Positions 33,924 to 43,019 are shown, numbered from the stretch's first letter. The stretch is 64,000 bases of DNA from Planococcus chinensis (GCF_020071995.1 NZ_JABWTK010000001.1:186001-250000); one strand, 5' to 3'. Program-made: numbers and translations. Notes: generated by a model not told the origin, from the letters alone.

Positions 33924-34006
33924 TGGTATACAATTTATGAAATTCAGATATTATATTGACTAGATATTCCCTACTATCTATACTGAATTAAAAGATGGTA
34001 TACCAT
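33924..34006 (+). promoter_or_regulatory. Promoter and palindromic operator of the GntR gene
   Basis: TTGACT (33956-33961) and TATACT (33979-33984) are 17 nt apart. Just downstream is the perfect palindrome ATGGTATACCAT (33995-34006), and a partial copy TGGTATACA lies at 33924-33932. Two half-similar sites around a promoter suggest autoregulation by the GntR protein encoded next. Confidence 0.6.
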
Positions 34007-34031
34007 TCAACGAAAGAACAGGAGCCAATCC

Positions 34032-34691
34032 ATGATTCCCATTACTGAAGTAAAGAAAAACTCCGTCTATGATTATTTATACAACGCCATCCGCACAGGC
34101 GACATAAAAGCAGGGCAGACGCTGACGGAAAGAGACCTGGCCAATAAAATCGGCGTCAGCCGGACACCGGTCCGGGAAGCGATCCGGAAGCTGGAAGAGC
34201 AAGGGCTTGTGACACATGTACCGCATAAAGGCGTGAAAGTTGTTACGTTGACGGTCGAGAAAGTAAAGCAGCTGTATGAAGTGCGGGAGCTTCTTGAAGG
34301 GTTGGCGGCGCGGACGCTTTCACAAATCCAGACGCCTGAAATCATTGATGAGTTGACGGACTACGTTGCGCGGGCGGAAAAAGAAGCGGTCGCAAACAAT
34401 ATCAAGGAGTTGTCTGAAATCAATTCAGAATTCCACCTGACGCTGGCGCGGCTGTCCGAGAACTTCTACTTGGAAGCGATCATGACGATGCTGCAGACGC
34501 AAATCAGTCTGATGATGGCGACATCGCTGTCGCACGAGGGGCGTCCGCTTGAGAATATCGAAGAACACAAAATGATGATCGGCGCAATCCAATCGGGGGA
34601 TGGGAATTTTGCGGAAAGCACGGCAAGGTTCCATGTGCGAAAAGCAAAAGAAAATGCGCTTAAAAAAATTGAAGAGGGTGGAAATGGATGA
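34032..34691 (+). CDS. GntR-family (FadR/FCD) transcriptional regulator
   Basis: An N-terminal winged helix (LTERDLANKIGVSRTPVREAIRKLE, about residues 34-58) precedes a helical FCD ligand-binding domain with metal-type His residues (NSEFHLTLARL, EEHKMM, ARFHVRKAK). The 219 residues fit the family. AGGAGCC precedes the ATG. The stop overlaps the start of the MmgE/PrpD-like gene by 4 nt, so it probably regulates its own operon through the GGTATACC palindrome. Confidence 0.88.
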   Translation: MIPITEVKKNSVYDYLYNAIRTGDIKAGQTLTERDLANKIGVSRTPVREAIRKLEEQGLVTHVPHKGVKVVTLTVEKVKQLYEVRELLEGLAARTLSQIQTPEIIDELTDYVARAEKEAVANNIKELSEINSEFHLTLARLSENFYLEAIMTMLQTQISLMMATSLSHEGRPLENIEEHKMMIGAIQSGDGNFAESTARFHVRKAKENALKKIEEGGNG

Positions 34692-36037
34692 TGGAAACCA
34701 AAACATTGGTACAAAACATAATGAAGACAAAAATGAGCGACATTCCGGAAGAAGTGAAGCTTCACGGCAAACGAAGTTTGTTCAACTGGATGGGTGTAGC
34801 TATCGGCGCATCTCAACATCCATCGGTCGATATGGTGCTTGGCCTGAAAGAAGATATTAATTCAGCAGAACAAGTATCGATTTTCGGCCGTACGGAAAAA
34901 GTGGATCTGTTGCTCGGCAGTTTGATCAACGGCATGTCTTCGCATATTTTCGATTACGATGATACGCACCTCGATACCATCCATCATCCAAGCGGTCCGG
35001 TTGCGCCGGTTGTTTTGGCGCTCGCTGAGAAATTCAATCTGACTGGCGAGCAGGTGCTGCATGCGTTTATCCTCGGCTGTGAAGCGGAACTGCGCATTGC
35101 TAATGCCGTCTATCCAAGCCATTACCATCTGGGCTACCACATCACGAGTTCGACAGGAGTGTTCGGGGCGGCTGTCGCAGCGGGCATCTTGCTTGAACTC
35201 GACGAGGAGCAGATGATTTGGGCGCTCGGCATCGCGGGCACGCAGTCGTTTGGCCTTCGTGAAATGTTCGGGACGATGACGAAGCCGTTCCATCCGGGAA
35301 AAGCGGCACAGAACGGCCTGATGGCGGCACTGCTCGCCAAAAAGAATTTCACCAGTTCCACCGAAGTATTGGAAGCGAAACGCGGGTTTGCCAATGTGCT
35401 GGCGCCTGAACACGACCTGTCAAAAGTGAATGTCAATTGGGGCGGACAGTGGGAGTTGCTGAAGAATGCCTTCAAACCCTACGCTTGCGGCATAGTTCTG
35501 CATCCGTCGATTGATGCCTGCATCGCACTTGGCAAGCAAGTGAAGGCGGAAGACGTGGAGCGCATCGAACTGACGGTGAATCCGTATGTCCTGGAGCTGA
35601 CCGGCAAACCGACGCCGCCGACCGGCCTTGCCGGCAAATTCAGCATTTATCACACAGGTGCTGTCGCGTTCTTGGAAGGCGATGCCAGTGAAGCACAATA
35701 CGCAGACGACAAAGTCGTGGATCCGGCAGTTGTTGAATTTCGCTCGAAAATTTCGCCGAAAGTCGACGTCAGCATCAAGGAAGAAGAAGTCTACGCCACG
35801 GCGTTCCTGAAAGACGGAAGCACAATCGAACATGTCGTGAAACACGCAACCGGTTCAATCGAGAACCCAATGACCGATGAGGACTTGGCGCGGAAATTCA
35901 ATAATCTGACCCATCCGATCATCGGCGCTGAACAGGCGAACAAACTGCGGACTGCGATGTACACGATTGACGAAAAGAGAGATTTGACCGAATTGATCGG
36001 ATTGACAAAAGCTCATTTGGAAAAAGCGATCAACTGA
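34688..36037 (+). CDS. MmgE/PrpD family protein
   Basis: The 449-residue protein belongs to the MmgE/PrpD (2-methylcitrate dehydratase / cis-aconitate decarboxylase) fold, with DYDDTHLDTIHHPSGPVAPVVLALAE and SSTGVFGAAVAAGILLEL as hallmark segments. Members dehydrate or decarboxylate tricarboxylates or act on other substrates. No methylcitrate synthase or lyase gene is adjacent, so a propionate role is not supported. It lies between its likely regulator and an auxin-efflux-type carrier, which suggests a dedicated carboxylate route. Confidence 0.85.
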   Translation: MMETKTLVQNIMKTKMSDIPEEVKLHGKRSLFNWMGVAIGASQHPSVDMVLGLKEDINSAEQVSIFGRTEKVDLLLGSLINGMSSHIFDYDDTHLDTIHHPSGPVAPVVLALAEKFNLTGEQVLHAFILGCEAELRIANAVYPSHYHLGYHITSSTGVFGAAVAAGILLELDEEQMIWALGIAGTQSFGLREMFGTMTKPFHPGKAAQNGLMAALLAKKNFTSSTEVLEAKRGFANVLAPEHDLSKVNVNWGGQWELLKNAFKPYACGIVLHPSIDACIALGKQVKAEDVERIELTVNPYVLELTGKPTPPTGLAGKFSIYHTGAVAFLEGDASEAQYADDKVVDPAVVEFRSKISPKVDVSIKEEEVYATAFLKDGSTIEHVVKHATGSIENPMTDEDLARKFNNLTHPIIGAEQANKLRTAMYTIDEKRDLTELIGLTKAHLEKAIN

Positions 36038-36080
36038 TGTGAAAGAAAGAGCCTTTGTTTACAGAGGCTCTTTCTTGCGT
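36038..36080 (+). terminator. Weak terminator between MmgE/PrpD and carrier genes
   Basis: AAGAAAGAGCC and GGCTCTTTCTT form a hairpin about 70 nt upstream of the carrier start. The T-run is interrupted (TTGCGTTTTG), so it may only lower expression of the carrier gene. Confidence 0.5.
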
Positions 36081-36109
36081 TTTGTTTGCTGAGAGAAAGG
36101 AGGTTCTCA

Positions 36110-37045
36110 ATGGCCATTTTTTTAGATGTCATCATTAACGTCATCGTGCCGATGTTTGTACTGGTACTCAGCGGCGTGCTGCTGCACCGCAAATTCCATT
36201 TCAATCTGCAGACGTTCAGCCAACTGCTTATTTATTTACTGCTGCCGATCGTCTGTTTTATCAATATTTACGAAGCAGATATTTCAGGCAGCACGGTGGG
36301 GTTGGTGCTGTTTTACCTGGCTTTGTTCAACGGAATTCTGATTCTCGCGTCGGCGCTCATTACGAAGGGCTTTCATTTCGACCGCAAGCTGTCGTCTACG
36401 TTTCAGAACAGTTCTGTCCTGAGCAATTCCGCCAATTACGGTCTTCCCGTCAGCAGCCTGGTGTTTGTTCATAATCCCGTCGGCCTGTCGATCCAGATCA
36501 TTGTGGCCATCGCTCAGAATATCCTGACCTATACATGGGGATTTTATAATTCCGTAGCTGCATCTTCAGACGGCAAAGATGTCTTGAAAAAAATCATTCG
36601 GCTGCCCATTTTGCATGCGTTGGTCCTCGGCTTCCTATTCCGGATTTTCGATATCCGATTGCCGCAATTCATCTATGTGCCGATGGAAAATGCGGCCGAC
36701 GCCTTTATTGCAATTGCGCTCATTACACTTGGCGGACAAGTCGCTTATATCCAGATCAAATCTTTTTCGAAAGTGGTCATTTTCTCGTCGTTGTTCCGGC
36801 TCGTGCTGTCCCCGCTTGTCGGCCTCGCCATCATTTTCCTACTGCAGATCGAAGGGACAGTCGCGCAGGCGCTGTTTATTGCCAGTTCATTTCCTTCCAA
36901 CCGGAGTGCGTCGCTCCTGGCGCTGGAATACAATAATTATCCCGAAGTCGCTTCATCAGTTGTTGTCCTCACTACCTTATTCAGCTGTTTTACCGTGGCG
37001 CTCGTCATTTACCTGTCGCAATTGATTTTTCCGGTAGCCATTTAA
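36110..37045 (+). CDS. AEC (auxin efflux carrier) family transporter
   Basis: About ten hydrophobic segments in two halves, with [14 protein letters not shown] and [17 protein letters not shown] in the positions of the family's conserved motifs, identify an AEC transporter. The ATG at 36110 follows AAAGGAGG and gives 311 residues. Bacterial members carry malate, malonate or other organic acids. Its position behind the MmgE/PrpD gene suggests carboxylate transport. Confidence 0.83.
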   Translation: MAIFLDVIINVIVPMFVLVLSGVLLHRKFHFNLQTFSQLLIYLLLPIVCFINIYEADISGSTVGLVLFYLALFNGILILASALITKGFHFDRKLSSTFQNSSVLSNSANYGLPVSSLVFVHNPVGLSIQIIVAIAQNILTYTWGFYNSVAASSDGKDVLKKIIRLPILHALVLGFLFRIFDIRLPQFIYVPMENAADAFIAIALITLGGQVAYIQIKSFSKVVIFSSLFRLVLSPLVGLAIIFLLQIEGTVAQALFIASSFPSNRSASLLALEYNNYPEVASSVVVLTTLFSCFTVALVIYLSQLIFPVAI

Positions 37046-37097
37046 CCTGAAAAATAGGATGATAAGAGCAATAAATGCAGAAAGAGGAGGGCATCAG

Positions 37098-37658
37098 ATG
37101 AAAAGCGAGAAAGAGAAGATGCTGAAAGGCGAACTTTACGATGCGGCGGATTCGGAACTGCAGGAAGAACGGCTGCATGCGCGGCGCCTGACCCGGCTAT
37201 TCAACCAGTCGCTCGAAGCGGACACGGACCGGCGAACCGCCCTGTTGAAAGAACTGTTTGGCTCGACGGGGGAGGTTTTGGTGGTCGAACCGGCATTCCG
37301 CTGTGATTACGGCTACAACATCCATGTCGGTGAAAACTTCTACGCCAATTTTGACTGCGTTTTTCTGGACGTCAACGAAATCCGGATCGGTGCAAACTGC
37401 CTCATGGGGCCGGGCGTCCACATCTACACGGCAACGCACCCCTTAAATGCCAAAGAACGGATTGCCGGACCGGAAGCCGGGAGGCCTGTTCGAATCGGAG
37501 ACAATGTCTGGATCGGCGGGCGTGCTGTCATCAATCCGGGCATCACCATCGGCGACAACGCGGTCATCGCTTCCGGTGCGGTCGTCAACAAAGATGTTCC
37601 AGCCAATGCTTTCGTCGGCGGCAATCCGATCAGAACCATCAAACAGCTGGAAGAATGA
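37098..37658 (+). CDS. Maltose O-acetyltransferase-like hexapeptide transferase
   Basis: The 186-residue protein has the Maa/LacA N-terminal domain ([14 protein letters not shown]) and a left-handed beta-helix of hexapeptide repeats, with the catalytic His in [37 protein letters not shown] closes the helix. It should transfer acetyl from acetyl-CoA to a sugar hydroxyl. AGGAGGGCATC precedes the ATG. It lies 50 nt after the AEC carrier and may be cotranscribed. Confidence 0.88.
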   Translation: MKSEKEKMLKGELYDAADSELQEERLHARRLTRLFNQSLEADTDRRTALLKELFGSTGEVLVVEPAFRCDYGYNIHVGENFYANFDCVFLDVNEIRIGANCLMGPGVHIYTATHPLNAKERIAGPEAGRPVRIGDNVWIGGRAVINPGITIGDNAVIASGAVVNKDVPANAFVGGNPIRTIKQLEE

Positions 37659-37667
37659 GAAAGCTGA

Positions 37668-37706
37668 CATAAAAAAGCCGGACATCCATTGAGATGTCCG
37701 GCTTCT
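37668..37706. terminator. Bidirectional terminator
   Basis: AAAAAAGCCGGACATC pairs with GATGTCCGGCTTCTTT around a short loop, between the convergent maltose acetyltransferase-like and GNAT genes. Confidence 0.85.
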
Positions 37707-37711
37707 TTCCG

Positions 37712-38269
37712 TTAATTTTCAGCTTGAATCGCTTCCCATTCCGAGCGCAAAATGCCCATGACAATGACGTCAAAGCGCTTGCCGTCGCGGTATACCATCG
37801 AGCGTTTGCGGCCTTCAATTTGAAAGCCTACTTTTTCGTAAGCGCGGATGCCGCCTCCATTGTACTCGATTACTTCAAGACCGACGCGGTCCAGGTTCAG
37901 TTCATGGAATGCATAGCGCAGAATCAGTTTCAAGGCATCCGTTCCGAAGCCTTTGCTGCGGTCTTCGGCATTGCCGATGCCGATTGCCAGCAAGCCCGCG
38001 CGGTTGTTCCACTCGATGGAATGGATGACGATAAAGCCGATCAAACGGTCCTCCTCAATTGTCCGCAAACGGAAATATACTTCATGGGGATTCGGTGCGC
38101 CTTCGCTCGCGAGCTGTTCCTGCGTGCGGGGAAGTGCGAACTCAGTATCGATGTTCCGCAGATAATCGGAATCTTCTCCCCACTTCAGCATCAGTTCTGT
38201 ATCTTCTTCACGCGGCTGAGAAAGCTTCAGCTTTTCTCCGGTAAACAGGTTTGGAATAATGTTTGTCAT
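37712..38269 (-). CDS. GNAT acetyltransferase, RimJ/RimL-like
   Basis: The 185-residue protein shows the GNAT acetyl-CoA site IGNAEDRSKGFGTDALKLIL and the ending YNGGGIRAYEKVGFQIEGRKR, which is typical of the RimJ/RimL/SpeG-like group. The ATG at 38269 follows TTGAGGAG. Its substrate is unknown; protein N-termini, spermidine or antibiotics are possible within this family. Confidence 0.82.
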   Translation of the reverse strand: MTNIIPNLFTGEKLKLSQPREEDTELMLKWGEDSDYLRNIDTEFALPRTQEQLASEGAPNPHEVYFRLRTIEEDRLIGFIVIHSIEWNNRAGLLAIGIGNAEDRSKGFGTDALKLILRYAFHELNLDRVGLEVIEYNGGGIRAYEKVGFQIEGRKRSMVYRDGKRFDVIVMGILRSEWEAIQAEN

Positions 38270-38514
38270 GTTTTTCTCCTCAATGTTTGGAATTGGTGAA
38301 CACCTCATTTATCAAATACGCCTCTGTTTTCCGCAATAACCCCAACCCCTTATTCCTTATTCATTTCATCATAGGATTTATGGAGAAAGAAGACAATAAA
38401 AATAAAAAAATTTCAAAAAAGTTGGAAGCGCTTTAAAGGTGATGAGCTAAAGCTTTAGAGAAATCAGAGGTAAATAAATGTTGGATGAATAATCAAATAA
38501 TTTAAAATGTTTGG

Positions 38515-38543
38515 TTGACTTATCAATTTCCTAGTACTATGAT
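38515..38543 (+). promoter_or_regulatory. Promoter upstream of the SAM riboswitch
   Basis: TTGACT (38515-38520) and TATGAT (38538-38543) are separated by 17 nt and lie about 20 nt before the riboswitch. The 200 nt to the left show no coding frame; a near-cre TTGGAAGCGCTTTAA occurs near 38423. Confidence 0.65.
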
Positions 38544-38561
38544 TGGATTTAAATTTAATAA

Positions 38562-38728
38562 TCTTATCCAGAGAAGCCGAGGGACTGGCCCGTTGACGCT
38601 TCAGCAACCTCTGACATTTTGTCAGAAAGGTGCTAATTCCAGCAAGAATTTTTCTTGGGAGATAAGAGAGCGGAATCGTCCATTACACAGCCCTCTTTTC
38701 TCGTTTGTTGAGAAAAGAGGGCTTTTTA
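38562..38728 (+). promoter_or_regulatory. SAM-I (S-box) riboswitch with terminator
   Basis: The leader has the S-box core: CTTATCCAGAG, AGCCGAGGGACTGGCCC, TTGACGCTTCAGCAACC, AAAGGTGCTAATTCC and the closing GGGAGATAAG strand, covering 38562-38667. A strong terminator (AGCCCTCTTTTCTC with GAGAAAAGAGGGCT, then TTTTT) follows to 38728. SAM binding should favour the terminator and shut off the monooxygenase-symporter operon when methionine and SAM are plentiful. Confidence 0.95.
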
Positions 38729-38784
38729 TATTTTGGCAAAACGAAGCCGCACAAATTCCGAAACAAAAAATGAGGAGGAATAAT

Positions 38785-40176
38785 ATGACGAAGAAACGGA
38801 TTTACTTGAATGCATTTGAAATGGTATGTGCAGGTGGGCACCAGTCCCCGGGCTTATGGCGGCATGAAGACGACCGCTCCCATACGTATAAAGACAGCGA
38901 GTACTGGATCGAGCTTGCGAAGCTTTTGGAAAAAGGGAAGTTTGATGCCATCTTTCTAGCCGACGTATTGGGTACATACGATGTGTACGATGGTTCACGT
39001 GACGCCGCTCTCCGCAACGCGGTCCAGACGCCGGTCAACGATCCTTTGCTCGTCGTGCCGCTGATGTCTTCAGCCACCAAACATTTAAGTTTCGGCGTGA
39101 CGGCTTCGGTCAGCCATGAACATCCTTATACATTTGCGCGGCGAATGTCGACGCTTGACCATTTGACGAAAGGGCGGGTCGGCTGGAATGTCGTCACGTC
39201 CTACCTGAAAAGTGCGGCCCTCAATATCGGCCTCGAAGACCAGATGAGCCACGACCAGCGCTATGACTACGCAGCGGAATACTTGGAAGTCTGCTACAAG
39301 CTGTGGGAAGGAAGCTGGGAAGACGGGGCAGTAGTCCGTGATAAAGAATCGCAAGTCTACACCGACCCTTCAAAAGTCCATGACATCCGGCATGAAGGGG
39401 AGTATTTCAAAGTGCCGGGCGCGCATTTATCGGAACCTTCGCCGCAGCGCACCCCTGTTTTGTTCCAGGCAGGCGCTTCGCCGCGCGGCCGTGAATTTGC
39501 TTCCAAGCACGCGGAATCCGTCTTCACAGCCGGCCCGACCGTCCAAGTAGTGAAAAAAGGAATCGACGCCCTGCGCGAACGGATTACGGCAAACGGCCGG
39601 GAACCGGAAGACGTCATCGTCTACACGACGTTCACCGCCATTGTCGGCAAGACGGAAGAAGAAGCGCAGGCCAAATACGAAGAACTGAAGAGCTATGTCA
39701 GCTACGAGGGTGCACTTGCACTGCTTGGCGGCTGGACCGGCATCGATTTTTCCGGCTACGACCCTGACGACACTTTGGAATACATCCAGAGCAACGCGAT
39801 GCAGTCGGCAGTGGAAGTGTTCACACGCGCCGATCCGGACCGCAAATGGACCATCCGGGAACTCGCCACATTTGTCGGCATCGGCGGACGGGGGCCGGTT
39901 GCGGTCGGAACTCCAGAACAGATTGCGGATGAAGTCGAAAACTGGGTGGAGCAAACAGGCGCCGATGGCTTGAATCTTGCCTACACACTGGCTCCGGGAA
40001 GTTTCGTGGACTTTGTGGAACTGGTGGTTCCCGTACTGCAGGAGCGCGGGCTCGTCCAAAAAGAATACGCAGAAGGAACGTACCGCGAGAAAATCTACGG
40101 AAAAGGCGAGAGCAAATTGAAAGAATCGCATCCAGGTGCAGCCTACAAGCAATTGCATGAACCGGTGAAAAACTGA
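38785..40176 (+). CDS. Flavin-dependent monooxygenase, NtaA/SnaA/SoxA (DszA) group
   Basis: This bacterial-luciferase-type enzyme uses reduced FMN and oxygen. LNAFEMVCAGGHQSPGLWRHEDD at the start, GRVGWNVVTSY and QAGASPRGREFA are hallmarks of the NtaA/SnaA/DszA group. The ATG at 38785 follows GAGGAGG and gives 463 residues. SAM-riboswitch control implies a sulfur role, probably release of sulfur from an organosulfur compound as proposed for YxeK-like enzymes. No flavin reductase gene is adjacent. Confidence 0.87.
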   Translation: MTKKRIYLNAFEMVCAGGHQSPGLWRHEDDRSHTYKDSEYWIELAKLLEKGKFDAIFLADVLGTYDVYDGSRDAALRNAVQTPVNDPLLVVPLMSSATKHLSFGVTASVSHEHPYTFARRMSTLDHLTKGRVGWNVVTSYLKSAALNIGLEDQMSHDQRYDYAAEYLEVCYKLWEGSWEDGAVVRDKESQVYTDPSKVHDIRHEGEYFKVPGAHLSEPSPQRTPVLFQAGASPRGREFASKHAESVFTAGPTVQVVKKGIDALRERITANGREPEDVIVYTTFTAIVGKTEEEAQAKYEELKSYVSYEGALALLGGWTGIDFSGYDPDDTLEYIQSNAMQSAVEVFTRADPDRKWTIRELATFVGIGGRGPVAVGTPEQIADEVENWVEQTGADGLNLAYTLAPGSFVDFVELVVPVLQERGLVQKEYAEGTYREKIYGKGESKLKESHPGAAYKQLHEPVKN

Positions 40177-40188
40177 AGGGGGAATGGG

Positions 40189-40305
40189 ATGATGACAGCT
40201 TACTGGATCGGCGTCGCGGTTTTCTGGATTGCGGGACTGACTTTGTGGAATAAGATCTATCCGAAACCGAAACCGAAACGGAAAGGGGAGGAAGGCAATG
40301 CGTGA
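40189..40305 (+). CDS. Small membrane protein, probable symporter accessory peptide
   Basis: AAGGGGGAATGG precedes ATG 40189 (a second ATG follows at once), encoding 38 residues: one hydrophobic helix (AYWIGVAVFWIAGLTLWNKIY) and a basic, Pro-Lys-rich tail. The stop overlaps the SSS symporter start by 8 nt (ATGCGTGA), so translation is coupled. Small one-helix proteins encoded directly upstream of SSS symporters are known in several families; a stabilising or regulatory role is inferred. Confidence 0.75.
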   Translation: MMTAYWIGVAVFWIAGLTLWNKIYPKPKPKRKGEEGNA

Positions 40306-41803
40306 AGACACAACATGGCTTTTGCCGTTCATCATTGTGATGCTCGTCGGCTATTTTGCCTGGACCACATGGCTCGGCCGAAAAGGAGCAGTCCACAGCG
40401 GTTCGATGAAAGGCTTTGCCCTTGCCAAAGGGAAAATCAGCCCGGCGATTGTCGGCCTGAGCTTTGGCACTTCCTATGCCAGCGCAAATCTATTTCTCGG
40501 CGTTCCGGGCTGGGCTTATACATACGGATTGTCGACGCTTTGGTACACGATCGGCTGCTTTGGCGTCACGTGGCTCGGTCTCTTGCTGTTCACCAAAACA
40601 TTCTGGCGCTACGGCCAGAAAAACGGCGGCAGCCTGACGCTTCCGCAGTGGCTCGGGAACCGCTACAAAAGCAAAACTTTGCAAGTACTCGTGGCGCTGT
40701 TGGTGCTGTTCAATATTTACTACATCGTCGGGCAGAACGTCGGTCTGGCGACGATGTTTGAAACGGTCATCGGCATTCCGTATATGTGGGGCATCGCCAT
40801 CGGTGTCGGCATCACAATCGTCTATGTGAGCCTCGGCGGCGCGTTTGCCCAGATTGTCAGCGACGGTGTACAGGGCTTAGCGATGTCATTGGTCTCGATT
40901 CTGCTGTTCGTGTCGCTCCTGTGGACAATCGGCGGCGGCTGGAATGTCTTCGGCACGCTCCACACCCAACTGCGGGCAATCGATCCGGCGCTCGTATCGC
41001 CTTTGTCTACCGGCGGCCCGTTCTATAGCGGCTTTGCCATCTTGAGCATCCAGTGGCTGCTGTTCTCGTTTGTGCTGTTGCCGCATTTGATGAACAAAGT
41101 GCTGACGGTCGAAAAAGAAGAGGACTTGCGGACGTTCACCTTAACGGCCGGCGTCTCACTGTTTGTTCTATCCGTCTTTTCGGTATTTGCAGGCCTTGCC
41201 GCACGCATTATCCTGCCCGGTCTAGCTTCGGCGGACAGCGCCATTCCGGCGTATATCCTGGAAGCTTTCCCTGTGGTCATCGTCGCTTTGATGGTGATGG
41301 GCTTGATTTCCGCCATCCTGTCGACGACTGACAGCTTATATCTCGGCATCACCAACAGCATCGGGAATGACTTGTTCAAGGTGCTTGCGGTTCCTGTGTT
41401 GTATAAAAACAAAAACCTGACGGCACAGGAACTCGACGGCAAAGTGCTGAAAGCATCGAAAGTCTCCTTGATTTTCATCGGCCTCGTGTCTTTGTATATG
41501 TCATTCAGCCGGCCGGAATCCCTGGCGCTGTTGACCAATTTCGGCACATCGGCAATCATCAGCGGCATCGTGGCACCAATCGGCCTTGGCTATTTCTGGA
41601 AGCATGCCAATAAATCAGGCGCTATCGCCTCTGTCTTGAGCGGCGCAGGTTGTTATATGTACCTGACGGGCTCCGGTACGGTCGAACACGTTTTCCAAGC
41701 CATGTTTTTCAGCTCCGTACTCGGTTTCTTCTCGATGGTTTCCGTAAGTTTACTGGCAGAAGCGGCTAAAAAGCGTGAAAAAACCGCACAGCAGGCAGTC
41801 TAA
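40298..41803 (+). CDS. Sodium:solute symporter (SSS family)
   Basis: The 501-residue protein has about 13 hydrophobic segments and the SSS hallmarks, such as GLSFGTSYASANLFLGVPGWAY near the unwound first core helix and STTDSLYLGITNSIGNDLF later. AAAGGGGAGGAAGG precedes the ATG. As part of the S-box operon with a flavin monooxygenase, it most likely imports an organosulfur nutrient with sodium. The substrate is not identified. Confidence 0.88.
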   Translation: MREDTTWLLPFIIVMLVGYFAWTTWLGRKGAVHSGSMKGFALAKGKISPAIVGLSFGTSYASANLFLGVPGWAYTYGLSTLWYTIGCFGVTWLGLLLFTKTFWRYGQKNGGSLTLPQWLGNRYKSKTLQVLVALLVLFNIYYIVGQNVGLATMFETVIGIPYMWGIAIGVGITIVYVSLGGAFAQIVSDGVQGLAMSLVSILLFVSLLWTIGGGWNVFGTLHTQLRAIDPALVSPLSTGGPFYSGFAILSIQWLLFSFVLLPHLMNKVLTVEKEEDLRTFTLTAGVSLFVLSVFSVFAGLAARIILPGLASADSAIPAYILEAFPVVIVALMVMGLISAILSTTDSLYLGITNSIGNDLFKVLAVPVLYKNKNLTAQELDGKVLKASKVSLIFIGLVSLYMSFSRPESLALLTNFGTSAIISGIVAPIGLGYFWKHANKSGAIASVLSGAGCYMYLTGSGTVEHVFQAMFFSSVLGFFSMVSVSLLAEAAKKREKTAQQAV

Positions 41804-41810
41804 AATAAAA

Positions 41811-41847
41811 ACAAGGAACTCCCTGTTATCGGGAAGTTCCTTATTTT
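41811..41847. terminator. Bidirectional terminator
   Basis: AAGGAACT and AGTTCCTT with inner CCC/GGG pairs form a hairpin flanked by A- and T-rich runs between the convergent symporter and small membrane protein genes. Confidence 0.75.
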
Positions 41848-41849
41848 AG

Positions 41850-42209
41850 TTAAAATGCGTACTGGAATAGCCCGTAATACAAAGGCCCCAGCAGGATGAC
41901 AGTCGAGACTGCCATGAAAATAGTGCCGGCCGCGCCGGTTGCTGCTTCCGGTTCTTCGGCTTCAAACTGGCTTTTTAATTTAAAAGCGAAAAGGACATCC
42001 CAAAGGAGGGCGCCGAAAAAGACGATTTTCCAGACAAGCGGATCAAGGATCTGGTTGTTGGTGACAAATCCGAACAATCCAATCCAGGTCACAACAGAAA
42101 CGACCAAATCGAATTTGACCGGAAAAGCTGCCTTGCGGCTATGCAATAGAAAACCGATTGTAGTTGTACCGAGTAATGCTGCATAAATAAACCAAAATGT
42201 TTGTTCCAT
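41850..42209 (-). CDS. Hypothetical integral membrane protein, 119 residues
   Basis: Four hydrophobic segments are visible (FWFIYAALLGTTTIGFLL, FDLVVSVVTWIGLFGFV, IVFFGALLWDVLFAF, IFMAVSTVILLGPLYYGLF). I do not recognise a named family. AAGGAAATGACTT precedes the start. It is convergent with the SSS symporter gene and shares its terminator. Confidence 0.7.
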   Translation of the reverse strand: MEQTFWFIYAALLGTTTIGFLLHSRKAAFPVKFDLVVSVVTWIGLFGFVTNNQILDPLVWKIVFFGALLWDVLFAFKLKSQFEAEEPEAATGAAGTIFMAVSTVILLGPLYYGLFQYAF

Positions 42210-42381
42210 AAGTCATTTCCTTCTATTTGAGACTTCTTTCATTATAGAAGAATTGCGTAGCGAAGAAAACCATTTTAGCCATTTCATTTGTGTGACAGGG
42301 ATTGCAGTAATAAATATAGAAGTAAAATAAAGCGTGACCAATCTTTCAATTCTCCGTTATAATCCAACTAGGGGTGTTGAA

Positions 42382-42618
42382 ATGGCAAACAAAAGCCACG
42401 GCCTGAAAAACGGCTGGACATTGATTATCGACAAATCATTTAAACTTTTTTCAAATGCCAATTCCTACGTCATTCTGGACGACGAGAACGACACCGTCAT
42501 GCACTTTTCCGTAAGCGATTCGGAATTTGAAGTGTTTTCAGCGAACTGGGGACTCCATTACAAAGTGATCCTGGGTTTTAAAACGATTAAAATATTGAAT
42601 TTGCCTGAAGAGGATTAA
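42382..42618 (+). CDS. Small hypothetical protein
   Basis: Starting at ATG 42382, after GGGGTGTTGA, the gene encodes 78 residues. The protein is soluble, probably beta-rich (LIIDKSFKLFSNANSYVILDDENDTVMHFSVSD), with no recognised motif. Its terminator (AGCTTTCC...GGAAAGCTTTTTTT near 43020-43048) is separated from the stop codon by element copy C. Confidence 0.6.
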   Translation: MANKSHGLKNGWTLIIDKSFKLFSNANSYVILDDENDTVMHFSVSDSEFEVFSANWGLHYKVILGFKTIKILNLPEED

Positions 42619-42620
42619 AC

Positions 42621-43014
42621 TGTAGAAAAAATGATGAATAGTGAATAAAATCAACCGGTCCGGCCACTTCGCTTTCCGTGGGTTCGGCTTCAGCCTCCTC
42701 GTCACTGAAAACCATGTGCTCCTGTTTCTGCATCGCTGCGCTAGCTTCGTCGCAAAGGCTTGGCCTCGCAGGCTTCGGTCAATGCCTTTCCTGCGGGGTC
42801 TTCAGCTCTCATCGCTCAGTCGCGTTGCTCCTTTACTGCTCCCACAGGAGTCTTCGTGGCCGGTCCGGTTGGATCTCTCTTTTCAATATGAGAGTGAACA
42901 ATGATCTAGTTGAGGAAGAAAAGCGACACCTCTAGATTGTCTCCATATTAAGGATCCGGTATGTCCTGTTGTATGTTAATTCGGCTATATTGCGTAAATA
43001 TTCTTTTGTCTACA
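42621..43014. mobile_element. MITE-like repeat element, copy C (inverted)
   Basis: The 394-bp element starts TGTAGAAAAA and ends CTTTTGTCTACA, so it lies in the opposite orientation to copies A and B. It shares GGCCACTTCGCTTTCCGTGG and CCACAGGAGTCTTCGTGGCC with copy B and has extra sequence between. It sits between a gene and that gene's terminator, as copy A does. It encodes no transposase. Confidence 0.72.
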
Positions 43015-43019
43015 ATCTC

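Noticed and set aside
40303-40761. Readthrough of the UGA that ends the 38-residue peptide
   Set aside because: The downstream frame is a shadow of the symporter gene with no SECIS-like hairpin, and the peptide is complete as it stands.
42641-42935. Overlapping frames of 85-87 codons inside repeat copy C
   Set aside because: They lie wholly within the MITE-like element, are Ser/Arg/Leu-rich low-information peptides and lack homology to anything I know.
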